Origin: Sulfurospirillum halorespirans DSM 13726
GTDB taxonomy: Bacteria; Campylobacterota; Campylobacteria; Campylobacterales; Sulfurospirillaceae
Assembly: GCF_001723605.1 (NCBI RefSeq)
Contig: NZ_CP017111.1
Location: 1,178,001-1,242,000, forward strand
Length of the DNA: 64,000 nt
Direction of reading: 5' to 3'
This document shows positions 43,425 to 52,365 of this stretch, piece by piece (within the stretch, counting starts at the first letter, position 1; every line of letters begins with the position of its first letter). The translations under genes were made by a program, and so were the position numbers. The notes beneath the pieces are model-generated. The model did no database searches. It was not told the origin of the DNA and saw only the letters and a list, made by a program, of their open reading frames with translations.

Positions 43425-43439
43425 GCACAAAGTGTTCCT
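43425..43439 (-). promoter_or_regulatory. Sigma-54-like promoter of nifB
   Basis: Minus-strand GGAACACTTTGTGCA has GG-N10-GC spacing. It shares GGAACACTT with the elements at 58856 and 61493 and TTGTGCAAA with the nifE one at 50993. The start would fall about 12 bases downstream, leaving a leader of about 25 bases. Confidence 0.6.
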
Positions 43440-43452
43440 TAGATTAGATGGA

Positions 43453-44544
43453 CTAGTCTTTGAGTTCCTGATAAATCGTATAAATTTTGTCGATATTTTT
43501 GTCAAAAAGGGCAATGAGCGTAGGGTCGAAATGCGTTCCACTGTGCTGTTGCAAGTGTTGATGTGCCGTTTCAAAACTCCATGGCACTTTATACGGACGT
43601 GTTGAAATGAGTGCATCAAAAACGTCAGCAATCGCAACAATGCGCCCAAAAATAGAGATATTTTCACCTTTTTTACCGTGAGGATAGCCTGTACCATCCC
43701 ATTTTTCATGATGTTCCAATGCAATCAGTGCTGCAGCTTTGAGGTACTCGTTCTCCTCATCAAACAACAGATCGTGACCCAATTTAGTATGGGTTTTCAT
43801 GGTTTCAAACTCTTCAGGTGTGAGTTTGTCTTGTTTGAGTAAGATTTTATCGGCAATACCAATTTTTCCTGCATCGTGCATGGGAGCAGCGAGTTCAATT
43901 TTGCTAATCTCATCTCTGCTTAAGCCATACTGCTCCGCTAAAAGCGCACTGTAAAGTCCAACACGTTTGGTATGTTTTGAAGTCTCTTGGTCTTTAAATT
44001 CCGCAGCGGAAGCGAGTTTATTGATGATTTTGGTTTGAGTGTCACGCAATCTATCGTACAAAATGGCATTTTCAATCGCAGAAGCCGCATAGTTTGAGAT
44101 CAGCAGTAAAAGCTCTGCATCCACGTTCGTGAAGATACTCACCTTTTTATTGAGGGCTTGGAAAACGCCAATGATCTGGTCTTGATTGTCTAAGAGAGGA
44201 ACAGAGAGAATCGTATGTGTCAAATAGCCTGTGGCTTTATCAATCTCGGGGTTAAAGCGGTAATCATTGTAAGCATCCACAACAATTTGTGTCTCTTTGG
44301 ACAGTGCTGCATAGCCTGCCACACCTCTTTGCGTGCTAAAGTGAATAGGATGGACTTCATGGGCAACTTTTGACCAGAGCTCATCCTTTTCTTTATTGTA
44401 GACAAAAATGGAGCAACGATCTGCTTGTAAAATCTCTTTCGCAAAATGTGCCATGGACTCTAACACATCATCTAAACTTTTGGTTTTGTTGATAACTTTA
44501 CCAAATTCCATTAAAATTGAAAGCTGTTTTTCCGCTGAGTTCAT
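43453..44544 (-). CDS. GAF - HD-GYP protein (probable c-di-GMP phosphodiesterase)
   Basis: The 363-residue protein has a GAF domain (about 20-165) and an HD-GYP domain (about 185-360). The HD-GYP signatures are HTKRVGLYS, PMHDAGKIGI (HD pair), HTKLGHDLL, LEHHEKWDGTGYP (GYP) and RIVAIADVFDAL. HD-GYP enzymes degrade c-di-GMP; the GAF part would sense a small ligand or redox state. ATG 44544 is the first start that fits the GAF fold; earlier frame extends into the divergent promoter of the response regulator. It directly precedes the nifB promoter on the same strand. Confidence 0.9.
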   Translation of the reverse strand: MNSAEKQLSILMEFGKVINKTKSLDDVLESMAHFAKEILQADRCSIFVYNKEKDELWSKVAHEVHPIHFSTQRGVAGYAALSKETQIVVDAYNDYRFNPEIDKATGYLTHTILSVPLLDNQDQIIGVFQALNKKVSIFTNVDAELLLLISNYAASAIENAILYDRLRDTQTKIINKLASAAEFKDQETSKHTKRVGLYSALLAEQYGLSRDEISKIELAAPMHDAGKIGIADKILLKQDKLTPEEFETMKTHTKLGHDLLFDEENEYLKAAALIALEHHEKWDGTGYPHGKKGENISIFGRIVAIADVFDALISTRPYKVPWSFETAHQHLQQHSGTHFDPTLIALFDKNIDKIYTIYQELKD

Positions 44545-44665
44545 AATTTTCTCTTTGGTCGTAAATGATATGCGCGCATTATAACAAAGTTTTAAAATGA
44601 TATTTGCAAAATCATGTGCTTTATGTATAATACAAAATAATATAATGCTTGGAGTGTTTCTCAAA

Positions 44666-45334
44666 ATGCAAAAGAAAATTAAAGTTCTCTTAATAGAAGA
44701 TGACTACGATGCGGCAGGTCAAGTCGCGCAGTATTTAGAGAGTGTAGGGTTTGAAATTGATATTTCTGAAACTGCCATTGATGGGCTTTTAAAGCTTTCT
44801 GCACAGCAGTATGATATTTTATTGTTGGACTTAAGCCTTCCTGATTTTAGCGGTTTTGAAGTGATTAAACAGATCAACAACCAAAGCAGTATTCCTATCA
44901 TTGTCTTAAGCTGTCACTCCAATCTTGAAGCAAAAGTTCAAGCCTTTCGTTTTGGTGTGGATGATTATTTGTGTAAGCCTTTTATGCTTGAAGAGTTGGA
45001 AGTTCGCATGTGGGCAATTTTAAAACGCTGTTCGATGATTAAAATGGAATTTAATAAAAACAATCTTGCCATTGATTACAACAACCAAACCATTCTACTC
45101 AATCAAAAACCCGTTTCGCTTACAGCAATTGAGTACAAAATCCTTTCTTTCCTCATAGAGAACAAAAATAGGGTGGTTTATCGCAATGTTTTAGCGATTC
45201 ATCTCTCATCTTTGAGCTCACCGCAATCTTTAAATTACCATATTCAAAATATTCGTAAAAAGCTAGGCGACGACCCAAAGAAGCCACGTTATATTATGAC
45301 GGAGTATGGAACAGGGTATCGTTTAGTGTTATAA
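44666..45334 (+). CDS. OmpR-type response regulator
   Basis: The 222-residue regulator has a receiver domain (LLIEDD; phosphoacceptor in ILLLDLSLPD; Lys in LCKPFM) and a winged-helix domain (LTAIEYKILSFLIENKNRVV, SLNYHIQNIRKKLG, YGTGYRLVL). I start at ATG 44666, 20 bases after a TATAAT at 44641-44646 that probably is the -10. The earlier ATG at 44645 lies inside it. It is divergent from the GAF-HD-GYP gene. It is followed, after about 95 bases, by the REC-EAL gene. Confidence 0.9.
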   Translation: MQKKIKVLLIEDDYDAAGQVAQYLESVGFEIDISETAIDGLLKLSAQQYDILLLDLSLPDFSGFEVIKQINNQSSIPIIVLSCHSNLEAKVQAFRFGVDDYLCKPFMLEELEVRMWAILKRCSMIKMEFNKNNLAIDYNNQTILLNQKPVSLTAIEYKILSFLIENKNRVVYRNVLAIHLSSLSSPQSLNYHIQNIRKKLGDDPKKPRYIMTEYGTGYRLVL

Positions 45335-45429
45335 AAGTGTTACATTTCTTAGAATCCTCATAATAAACGAATAATGAACCATATTTTTGAGATATAATCC
45401 ATCTATTGATCCAAAAAATAAGGCATATG

Positions 45430-47211
45430 ATGGATACATCAGCGATGGAGCGTCTCAAATCTCGTTGTAAAGAGATACGAATTTTATACATTGAAGACGA
45501 TGAGGTTACGAGAAAATATACGCATTCAATTTTAAGTGAATTTTTTGACTCCATTGATGTTGCTAGTGATGGGCAACATGCGTATGATCTCTTTATTGAT
45601 GCAGAACTTGCTATTCCAGCCTTAGGGCTCTCGTGTGAGTCTCAATCGAGGCGTTATAATTTGGTGATTACCGACATTAAAATGCCCAAATTTGATGGCA
45701 TTGCCTTGATTGCTAAAATTCGTAAAATCTGCAAAGAGACGGCGATTATTGTCACATCGGCACACAATGATGTGGAGTATTTGATTGAGACGATTCGTTT
45801 GGGCGTGGATGGGTACATCTTAAAACCGATCGAATTTGACCAGTTGTTTGACTCACTTGCCTCAACGGTTGAGACGATTTTACTTAAAGAAGAGCGACGC
45901 GCTTATACAAGTTCACTCAAGCAGACCATCGTGCTGCAACAATCGGCTCTTGAAGAGCAACTCCATACGGATGCGTTGACCAAACTCTCCAATAAAAATA
46001 CACTGGATAGCATTTTAAGTCACATTCAACCTGTTGAAGTTCCCTCTTTGTTTCTGATCAATATCGATCGGTTTAAAAATTACAACAAACTCTATGGTAT
46101 TGAAGTAGGCAATCAGATTCTCAAAGAGTTTGCTCATCACCTCAAAGAGGTCGCTACATCGATGTGTTACAGTGTTTTTCGTGTCTCTTCCAATGAGTTT
46201 GCGATGCTGCATCTTGATACCGAGCTCAATCCTGAAAAAATTTACGAAGATATTAACCAAACACTCGAGCTTCTCAATGGCATCGCGATCAAAGTCGAAG
46301 GGCTGAATGAGAAGATTTTGATCCATATCTCTATGGGGGTCACTTTTGATCAAGAAAATCTTTTCAATAAAGCGTTCACCGCGCTTGATTTTGCCAAACA
46401 ATCGGGAAAATCGTTTGTGGTCTACACCAGCAATTTAGATGAAACAGAATCCCTTGCCAATGATTTTTACTGGCAAGATGTGATTGCCGATACGCTGGAT
46501 AAAGACAATGTGGTTCCTTTTTTCCAACCCATCTGCAACAAAGAGGGTGAAATTATTAAGTATGAAGCGCTGATTCGCATCAAAACGAAGGATAAATTGG
46601 AGCAAGAACAATATGTCTCTCCGTACTATTTTTTAGACATTGCGCGTCGCACCAGGCAGTACGATAGTCTGAGCCATAAGATGATCGAAAAAGTGTTGGA
46701 GTTGATGGTAACGCATCCCACCGTTACTTTTTCCATTAACATCAGTTTTCGCGACATGCTCAATAAAGAGATTCGCGACCTTTTACGTTCAAAAATGGAG
46801 GCATTTCGCGCTCAAAATCAAGCGATTAATCTTGTCTTTGAAGTGGTTGAGAGTGAAAAAACGACCGATTTGAACACGGTAAAAAACTTTTTAAAATACA
46901 TCAAATACGAAGAGGCACCCATCGCTATTGATGATTTTGGTACAGGGTATTCTAATTTTTCACATGTCATGCAGCTGGATCCTGCGTACATTAAAATTGA
47001 TGGTAGCCTGATCCAAGAGATCGATACGAGCGAGAAGACGCGTCTTCTTGTCCAAGGGATTATTTCGTTTGCAAAAGCGTTACATGTAAAGACGATTGCA
47101 GAGTACGTGCACAGCCAAACGATCTTTGATCAACTGGTGGAGATGGGAGTTGACGAGTTTCAAGGCTACTACATTGGCGAGCCTTGGTTGGAGCTACCAT
47201 GTCGTCCTTAA
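45430..47211 (+). CDS. REC - degenerate GGDEF - EAL c-di-GMP phosphodiesterase
   Basis: The 593-residue protein has a receiver (LYIEDDE; LVITDIKMP; YILKPI), a GGDEF-fold domain with SSNEF at the signature (cyclase-inactive) and an intact EAL domain. The EAL shows YEALIRI, INISF, EVVESE, IDDFGTGYS, IKIDG, IAEYV and FQGYYIGEP. It is a paralogue of the protein at 7430-9166 with a better-kept EAL. ATG 45430 has AAGG 6 bases before; ATG 45427 is also possible. It overlaps the PAS-kinase gene by 13 bases, so kinase, REC-EAL and REC are one unit. Confidence 0.92.
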   Translation: MDTSAMERLKSRCKEIRILYIEDDEVTRKYTHSILSEFFDSIDVASDGQHAYDLFIDAELAIPALGLSCESQSRRYNLVITDIKMPKFDGIALIAKIRKICKETAIIVTSAHNDVEYLIETIRLGVDGYILKPIEFDQLFDSLASTVETILLKEERRAYTSSLKQTIVLQQSALEEQLHTDALTKLSNKNTLDSILSHIQPVEVPSLFLINIDRFKNYNKLYGIEVGNQILKEFAHHLKEVATSMCYSVFRVSSNEFAMLHLDTELNPEKIYEDINQTLELLNGIAIKVEGLNEKILIHISMGVTFDQENLFNKAFTALDFAKQSGKSFVVYTSNLDETESLANDFYWQDVIADTLDKDNVVPFFQPICNKEGEIIKYEALIRIKTKDKLEQEQYVSPYYFLDIARRTRQYDSLSHKMIEKVLELMVTHPTVTFSINISFRDMLNKEIRDLLRSKMEAFRAQNQAINLVFEVVESEKTTDLNTVKNFLKYIKYEEAPIAIDDFGTGYSNFSHVMQLDPAYIKIDGSLIQEIDTSEKTRLLVQGIISFAKALHVKTIAEYVHSQTIFDQLVEMGVDEFQGYYIGEPWLELPCRP

Positions 47212-48413
47212 CACTCTTTGCAACTGTTTTTCTCATTGGGTTTATCCTTCTTGTGGGTATCTTATGGATTTATCTGCTCTTGCAGCAGAAGCGAAAATTT
47301 AAGCAGCTGATCGATTTTGCCATTGAAGGTATGGTCGTCTCCCATAAAGGGTGTGTGATTGAGATTAATGTGCAAGCGTTGAAAATTTTTGGTGGAACCG
47401 ATAAAGAAGAGATTTTAGGAAGACCGCTGATTGATTTCATCGCTCCTGAGTCAAAAGCGCTGATACAAGAACAGTCAACAAAACGTCATACGGAGATGTA
47501 TGAGTGCATGCTTTTACGCAAAGATGGCACAGTTTTTCCAGGTTTGGTGCGAGGCTCCATTGTCAAAGGGTTTGGAAAGACGGTACGGATCTCGGCGATC
47601 ATTGATCTTACCGAGCTTAAAGAGGCGCAGTACGCACTGCAAGCACTCAATGAAAACTTAGAGATGCAAGTCAAAGTCCAAATCGAAAAAAATCGCCAGC
47701 AAGAGATGATGCTCTTTCAGCAATCACGTCATGCCCAAATGGGCGAAATGATCAGCATGATTGCGCACCAATGGAGACAACCTCTGAATGTTCTCTCTCT
47801 TTTAGCGCAAAACATTGTCTTTAAGTACAAACTTCAAAAATTAGACGAGCGTATTATGGATGAATTTAAAGAGGACTCGATGCGCCAGATTGTGCAGATG
47901 TCTAAAACAATTGATGATTTTAGAGACTTTTTTAAACCCGACAAGTCGATCAAAGTATTTGACATAAAGCAGCAACTCTCCAATGCCGTGGAGATGGTCA
48001 AACCCATTGTTGCCGCACATGGAATCGAAATTGGCTTTGAAAGCGAAGAGGGGCTGAAAATCGAGAGCTATCCCAATGAATTTGGGCAGTCCATTATTAA
48101 TATCCTCAACAACGCCAAAGATGTACTTTTAGAGAGTTGCGGAGAGTTTTCCAAACGGATCACAGTTCGTGCAAAACGAGGTGAGGCGGGGAAGATTATG
48201 ATCACCATCGAAGACAATGGTGGGGGCATCGATGCGTTTGTGATGCCTTACATTTTTGAGCCCTATTTTTCAACCAAAGGGGCAAAACATGGAACAGGAC
48301 TGGGGCTTTACATGAGCAAAATTATCCTTGAAGAGCACATGCATGGTCACATCAGCGTTGAAAATACCGAGACAGGTGCAAAATTTGAGATTGTATTGCA
48401 AGGATTGATGTAA
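47199..48413 (+). CDS. PAS-domain histidine kinase
   Basis: The 404-residue kinase has one N-terminal membrane helix (about 6-28) and a PAS domain (about 38-140; FAIEGMVVSHKGCVIEINVQ, DGTVFPGLVRG). A short coiled coil leads to the H-box MIAHQWRQPLNVLSLL (His about 190), and HATPase carries DNGGGID and GTGLGLYMSK. With almost no periplasmic part it probably senses something in the cytoplasm or membrane, such as redox state. ATG 47199 has GGAG 6 bases upstream. Its stop and the next start share one base (TAATG). Confidence 0.92.
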   Translation: MSSLTLFATVFLIGFILLVGILWIYLLLQQKRKFKQLIDFAIEGMVVSHKGCVIEINVQALKIFGGTDKEEILGRPLIDFIAPESKALIQEQSTKRHTEMYECMLLRKDGTVFPGLVRGSIVKGFGKTVRISAIIDLTELKEAQYALQALNENLEMQVKVQIEKNRQQEMMLFQQSRHAQMGEMISMIAHQWRQPLNVLSLLAQNIVFKYKLQKLDERIMDEFKEDSMRQIVQMSKTIDDFRDFFKPDKSIKVFDIKQQLSNAVEMVKPIVAAHGIEIGFESEEGLKIESYPNEFGQSIINILNNAKDVLLESCGEFSKRITVRAKRGEAGKIMITIEDNGGGIDAFVMPYIFEPYFSTKGAKHGTGLGLYMSKIILEEHMHGHISVENTETGAKFEIVLQGLM

Positions 48414-48835
48414 TGGATTTAGCGCTACTTAAAAATGTTCGTCCGTTGATTATTGAAGATGAAAAAGATATTTTAGACTCGTTTTTTACACTGTTTGATA
48501 CGATTTTTGATGAATTTTACACCGCACGCAATGGCGAAGAGGGGCTGTACCGATTTTACAAAAATACCCCCGATGTGATTATTACCGATCTGCAAATGCC
48601 TTTTATGGGTGGCTTTCGCATGATGGAGCGCATTCGCATGGAAAATGCAGAGATTCCCATTATTATCACTTCCGCGCACAGTGAAGAAGAACACCTTGCC
48701 CGTGCCAAAGCGCTTAGGGTCGATGACTATCTTCGCAAACCTTTCGATATTGATGAACTCTTTGAAAAGATTTATACCTGCTGCATTGTCAAAAATGGCT
48801 CAGGCAAGATCAATTTCGACCATTTTACCCTGTAA
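48413..48835 (+). CDS. Single-domain response regulator (REC)
   Basis: The 140 residues form one receiver domain (LIIEDEKD; phosphoacceptor in VIITDLQMPF; IITSAHSEEEH; LRKPFDIDE) plus a short tail. Without output domain it may be a phosphate carrier or act by binding partners. It is coupled to the PAS kinase by TAATG. Its last 36 bases overlap the 3' end of the convergent flavodiiron gene. Confidence 0.9.
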   Translation: MDLALLKNVRPLIIEDEKDILDSFFTLFDTIFDEFYTARNGEEGLYRFYKNTPDVIITDLQMPFMGGFRMMERIRMENAEIPIIITSAHSEEEHLARAKALRVDDYLRKPFDIDELFEKIYTCCIVKNGSGKINFDHFTL

Positions 48836-50032
48836 AATCTCAGCAAACTCTACCCCAAATTCATAGCACGTTTCAAGCTCTGCGACGCTGGGAATCAGTT
48901 TGATTTTCAGAGGTGTGAGTGGCGGTACACGAAGTTTTAGCGATTTTAGACGCACCAAGATATGATCGACCGCTTCGCCACTCCATCCGTACGAACCAAA
49001 AGCCCCTGCACATTTGCCTTGTTTGTCTAAAAACATAAGACATGAAAGTAAGTCCCATACAGGCTTTGGCGCATCGGCATTGATCGTGGGTGTGCCGATT
49101 AAAAAGCCATCGCTCTCTTCCAAAATTGCCATCATATTTTGCTCTTCAATGGAGGCAAGATCGTACATATTGGCAACCACGCCTTCGACACTCTCGCACC
49201 CCTCAAAAATAGCTTGCGCCATCTCTTGCGTGTTTTTATAGCTGGTGAGGTAGAAAATAGAGAGAATTTTTTTACCTGCTTTGTACTTTTCGACTTTATG
49301 ACTCCACTGATGATACGACTCGATGTACTGCTGTGGATTTTCACGCAAAATTGGCCCATGAAGCGGCGCAATCAGTGCTATGTCAAAACGTTCATACAGT
49401 TTCAGCGCACTTCTGACATAGCTTTGGAAAGGTCGCATAATGTGGTCGTAGTAGTATTGAAACGCGTAGGAAAAGTCACCTACTTTGTCGTTAAAAAGAC
49501 GTTTGTCGTAGTAGTGGGCGCCAAAAACATCGCCACTAAAAAGGAGTTTATCTTCATGCACATAACTGCTCATTGTCTCTGGCCAGTGCAGATAGGGTGT
49601 CGTCAAAAAGGTAATCGTTTTGTCGCCCAACGTGAGCTGTTTGTTGGTCCAAATGGTTTCAAAAGTGATCTCAACACTGCCTGCAAGCGCTTTGAGCATC
49701 GTCGTGGCTTGGGGCGAAATGAGCACTTTGGCATGTGGGGCTCGTCGTATAAGCTCAGGCAGAGCACCAGAATGGTCAGGCTCGATGTGGTGGATAATGA
49801 CGTATTTGATCTCATCGTACGAACACAAAGCCTCTACATGGTGAAAGAAATCGTCTTGAAACTCTTTTTTAACCGTATCGACGATGATGACACCTTCAGT
49901 CGTTTTGATGAGATAGGCGTTATAACTTGAACCATTGGCGGTTTTCATGACAATGTCAAAGGTACGAATATCGGGGTCAAATACACCTATAAAATAGATG
50001 TCCTTAGCTAGGGTTATGGGAAGATGCGGCAT
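48800..50032 (-). CDS. Flavodiiron protein (A-type flavoprotein)
   Basis: The 410-residue protein has an N-terminal metallo-beta-lactamase-like diiron domain with ligands in HHIEPDHSG, LHWPET, SGDVFGAH and PLHGP. A C-terminal flavodoxin domain follows (about 255-400; FYLTSYKNTQEMAQAI, GTPTINADAPKPVW, GSYGWSGEAV). It reduces O2 to water or NO to N2O. Its place in the nif region, overlapping the NifX-like gene by 29 bases, fits oxygen protection of nitrogenase. No rubredoxin domain is attached; the ferredoxin at 50398 could be the electron donor. Confidence 0.93.
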   Translation of the reverse strand: MPHLPITLAKDIYFIGVFDPDIRTFDIVMKTANGSSYNAYLIKTTEGVIIVDTVKKEFQDDFFHHVEALCSYDEIKYVIIHHIEPDHSGALPELIRRAPHAKVLISPQATTMLKALAGSVEITFETIWTNKQLTLGDKTITFLTTPYLHWPETMSSYVHEDKLLFSGDVFGAHYYDKRLFNDKVGDFSYAFQYYYDHIMRPFQSYVRSALKLYERFDIALIAPLHGPILRENPQQYIESYHQWSHKVEKYKAGKKILSIFYLTSYKNTQEMAQAIFEGCESVEGVVANMYDLASIEEQNMMAILEESDGFLIGTPTINADAPKPVWDLLSCLMFLDKQGKCAGAFGSYGWSGEAVDHILVRLKSLKLRVPPLTPLKIKLIPSVAELETCYEFGVEFAEILQGKMVEIDLA

Positions 50033-50387
50033 GGAGAAACCTTTGCATCCAAAGAGGCGGATTGCTGTTTTTTAATGTCAAAAGCGTGGTTAAAAGGGTG
50101 TCAATGCGCTCGTTTTCTTTCTCAGACTTCAGCACAAAAATGCCTGATCCCTTGACCATGAGCGATGCGCGAGGTCCGATGTGCGAAGCGCACAGAATGT
50201 TAGCATCTTCTAGGCATTCGATTTTGTAGGCGAGTTTATCGCCTTCTTCTGCGTGCTCATTAGGGGATTCGAGTGCTCTTAGAAACACAAAAGAGTCCTC
50301 TTTGAGTTCGTAGAGGTAAAAGCATTTACACCAACCAAAATGGTCATTGACATGAAGGTTATCGGTCGATGCAAATGCTATTTTCAT
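50004..50387 (-). CDS. NifX/NafY-family cofactor-binding protein
   Basis: The 127-residue protein has a single dinitrogenase iron-molybdenum cofactor-binding fold (MKIAFASTDNLHVNDHFGWC, then ILCASHIGPRASLMVKGSGIFVLK). Such proteins hold NifB-co or FeMo-co in transit. ATG 50387 is preferred to GTG 50390 because AAGGA is 8 bases upstream. It lies between a ferredoxin gene (gap 10 bases) and the flavodiiron gene (overlap 29 bases). A tail rich in Trp/His/Ser follows the domain. Confidence 0.85.
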   Translation of the reverse strand: MKIAFASTDNLHVNDHFGWCKCFYLYELKEDSFVFLRALESPNEHAEEGDKLAYKIECLEDANILCASHIGPRASLMVKGSGIFVLKSEKENERIDTLLTTLLTLKNSNPPLWMQRFLHAASSHNPS

Positions 50388-50397
50388 CACATTTTCC

Positions 50398-50775
50398 TTA
50401 CGCGTTTACAGGGGCATGCGCTTGGCGATCAGCGATAGAGACAGCTTCACGGTAAGGTTTTGGAGAGATCTCAGGAAACATAATGCCGTTTTTCTTGTGT
50501 TCACGGATATTGTAAAGACCGCTCTCGTGACCTGCAACATAATACGCATTGTACTCAGGCGTATACGGCAAATCCCAAACGATAGCGCCCTCGGTGGGAC
50601 AGGCGTCTGCGCATTTTGGTGTCGTACCATCCGAACACTCGATACATTTTTCAGGTTTAACATAGGTTGTGTCACCATTGATCGGTGAATCGCTTGCACT
50701 CACGATTGCCGTTGCAGGACACTCGTCGATACAACTGTCGCAATTGATACATACGTCCGTAATTTTTACTGCCAT
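50398..50775 (-). CDS. 2[4Fe-4S] ferredoxin of the nif region
   Basis: The 125-residue ferredoxin has two clusters, CINCDSCIDECP and CIEC...CADACP (with an 8-residue insert between the second and third Cys of the second site). A tail of about 55 residues (MFPEISPKPYREAVSIADRQ) follows. Its length matches nif-linked FdxN-type ferredoxins. It probably supplies electrons to nitrogenase, NifB or the flavodiiron protein. It is first in a fdx-nifX-like-flavodiiron operon, with a sigma-54-like element upstream, and is divergent from nifE. Confidence 0.88.
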   Translation of the reverse strand: MAVKITDVCINCDSCIDECPATAIVSASDSPINGDTTYVKPEKCIECSDGTTPKCADACPTEGAIVWDLPYTPEYNAYYVAGHESGLYNIREHKKNGIMFPEISPKPYREAVSIADRQAHAPVNA

Positions 50776-50820
50776 GGTAGATCCTTTTAATGGGAATGGA
50801 TTAGTAACTCAAAAAAGCCT

Positions 50821-50836
50821 TGCTGAAAAGTACCCA
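50821..50836 (-). promoter_or_regulatory. Sigma-54-like promoter of the fdx operon
   Basis: The minus strand TGGGTACTTTTCAGCA has GG-N10-GC spacing, about 46 bases before the fdx ATG. It is less like the other nif elements (shared ACTT, GCA) and is the weakest of the five. Confidence 0.4.
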
Positions 50837-50894
50837 CGATGCAAAATGGGCTTTATCGCACCGTGAGTGTTGAGTAAGGGTTTTTAAAGGTACA

Positions 50895-50917
50895 CGCCTC
50901 TATTTATGCAAGAGGTG
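50895..50917. other. Hairpin between the divergent fdx and nifE promoters
   Basis: CGCCTCT (50895-50901) pairs with AGAGGTG (50911-50917), with one G-T pair, around a 9-base loop. It sits midway in the 225-base region between fdx and nifE. No gene or ORF with a ribosome site is seen there. Its role, insulating terminator or protein site, is unknown. Confidence 0.35.
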
Positions 50918-50992
50918 TTCCATTTGAGAATCTTTTGATTATCTATTGAGATTTGCTCATCCATTAGCCGTTTGAGAACACGATAAGGTAAC

Positions 50993-51007
50993 GGAATGAA
51001 TTGTGCA
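50993..51007 (+). promoter_or_regulatory. Sigma-54-like promoter of nifEN
   Basis: GGAATGAATTGTGCA has GG-N10-GC spacing, and its second half TTGTGCAAA is identical to the nifB element. The predicted start lies at about 51018, one base before the preferred nifE ATG, so the message would be nearly leaderless. Confidence 0.45.
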
Positions 51008-51018
51008 AATCTACCATT

Positions 51019-52365
51019 ATGGTAAATAGAAAACTGATCAAGGATTTGTTAAACGAGAGTGCTTGTTCTCATAACAAAACCAAAAAAAGTAGCTGTGATA
51101 AACCGAAACCTGGAGCGACGAGCGGAGGGTGTGCGTTTGAGGGAGCGCAAATATCACTTTTTCCTTATGCGGATGCTGTGCATTTGGTGCATGGCCCCGA
51201 CACTTGTCTTGGCGCTTCGTGGGAGACTCGAGCTACGCTTACAAGCTATGAAGGTGAAAATAACACGCCATTAGGCTACTGCACCAATGTCAGCACGCAA
51301 GACATCATCTTTGGTGGTGACAAGAAGCTGGCAGACGCTCTGGCGTACATCGTGGAGCACAAAAATCCTAAGGCGATTTTTGTCTATGAAACCTGTGTCA
51401 CAGCGATGATTGGGGACAACATAGACTTTACATGTAAAACCGCCGAAGAGTTGTTTCACATTCCTATCGTGCCTGTGCATGCACCTGGTTTTGTGGGCAG
51501 TAAAAACTTAGGCTCTCGTCTTGCAGGCGAAGCGGTTTTAGACGCGCTTGTGGGTACACGTGAGCCTGAAAGCATTCATCCTTTTGGCATTAACTTGATC
51601 GGTGATTATAACGTGACAGGCGATATGTGGCAGTACAAGCCCATACTTGAACGTATCGGCATCAAAGTCATCTCCTCGCTTTCGGGCGATGGCAGAATCG
51701 AGCAGATACAAATGGCGCACACCGCGAAGCTCAATGTCATTGTCTGTGCGAAGTCCCTCGTTACCTTGTGTCGTAAAATGCAAGAGCGCTACAATATCCC
51801 TTATGTCAGCGTCTCATTCTACGGTAAACGTGACACTTCCAATGCGATTCGCTCCATCGTGAACGCGTTTGGTGATGCAGAACTCATAGCTAAAGCTGAA
51901 GTAATTATCGCCGAAGAAGAGGCGAAATTGGCGGAGCGTTTGAAGCCGTACCATCTGATGCTTAAAGGCAAAAAAGCCATTTTAAATACGGGTGGGAACA
52001 AGTCATGGTCGATCGCCTCAGCGCTCCAAGACATCGGCATCGAAGTGGTCGCAACCTGTGTGCAAAAAGCTACGGAAGAAGATGTGGCGATAGCGAGTGA
52101 ATATGTGCCCATCGTCTTTAAAAACCCAGGCGTTGAACAGCCTAAACTCATTGATGAGCATAAAGTAGACATCTTGCTTGCAGGTGGGCGTAGTCTTTAC
52201 ACGGCGATTAAAAAGCGCATTGCCTTTGTCGATGTCAATCAAGAGAAAAAAGTAAGTTACGGCGCGTACGGCGGGCTTGAAAATTTGGCGAGCGACGTCT
52301 GTTCTGCATTGGCAAATCCTGTCTTTAAACTGGTTGGAAAGGCTGCACCATGGGAGTTAGTATGA
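51019..52365 (+). CDS. nifE: Nitrogenase cofactor scaffold NifE
   Basis: The 448-residue NifD-like protein is the alpha part of the NifEN scaffold on which NifB-co matures into FeMo-co. Cysteines at the expected places are visible: GGCAFEGA, GPDTCLGASW and YETCVTAMIGDN. The usual LLNESACSHN-type N-terminus follows the start. ATG 51019 matches the family N-terminus; TTG 51001 adds six residues but lies in the promoter-like element. It overlaps nifN by 4 bases (ATGA). A TTACATGTAA copy (51428) encodes FTCK. The length suits NifE rather than NifD. Confidence 0.93.
   Translation: MVNRKLIKDLLNESACSHNKTKKSSCDKPKPGATSGGCAFEGAQISLFPYADAVHLVHGPDTCLGASWETRATLTSYEGENNTPLGYCTNVSTQDIIFGGDKKLADALAYIVEHKNPKAIFVYETCVTAMIGDNIDFTCKTAEELFHIPIVPVHAPGFVGSKNLGSRLAGEAVLDALVGTREPESIHPFGINLIGDYNVTGDMWQYKPILERIGIKVISSLSGDGRIEQIQMAHTAKLNVIVCAKSLVTLCRKMQERYNIPYVSVSFYGKRDTSNAIRSIVNAFGDAELIAKAEVIIAEEEAKLAERLKPYHLMLKGKKAILNTGGNKSWSIASALQDIGIEVVATCVQKATEEDVAIASEYVPIVFKNPGVEQPKLIDEHKVDILLAGGRSLYTAIKKRIAFVDVNQEKKVSYGAYGGLENLASDVCSALANPVFKLVGKAAPWELV

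Noticed and set aside
50776-51018. NifA upstream activator site (TGT-N10-ACA)
   Set aside because: No match found by reading the fdx-nifE region; nor before the other nif units checked.
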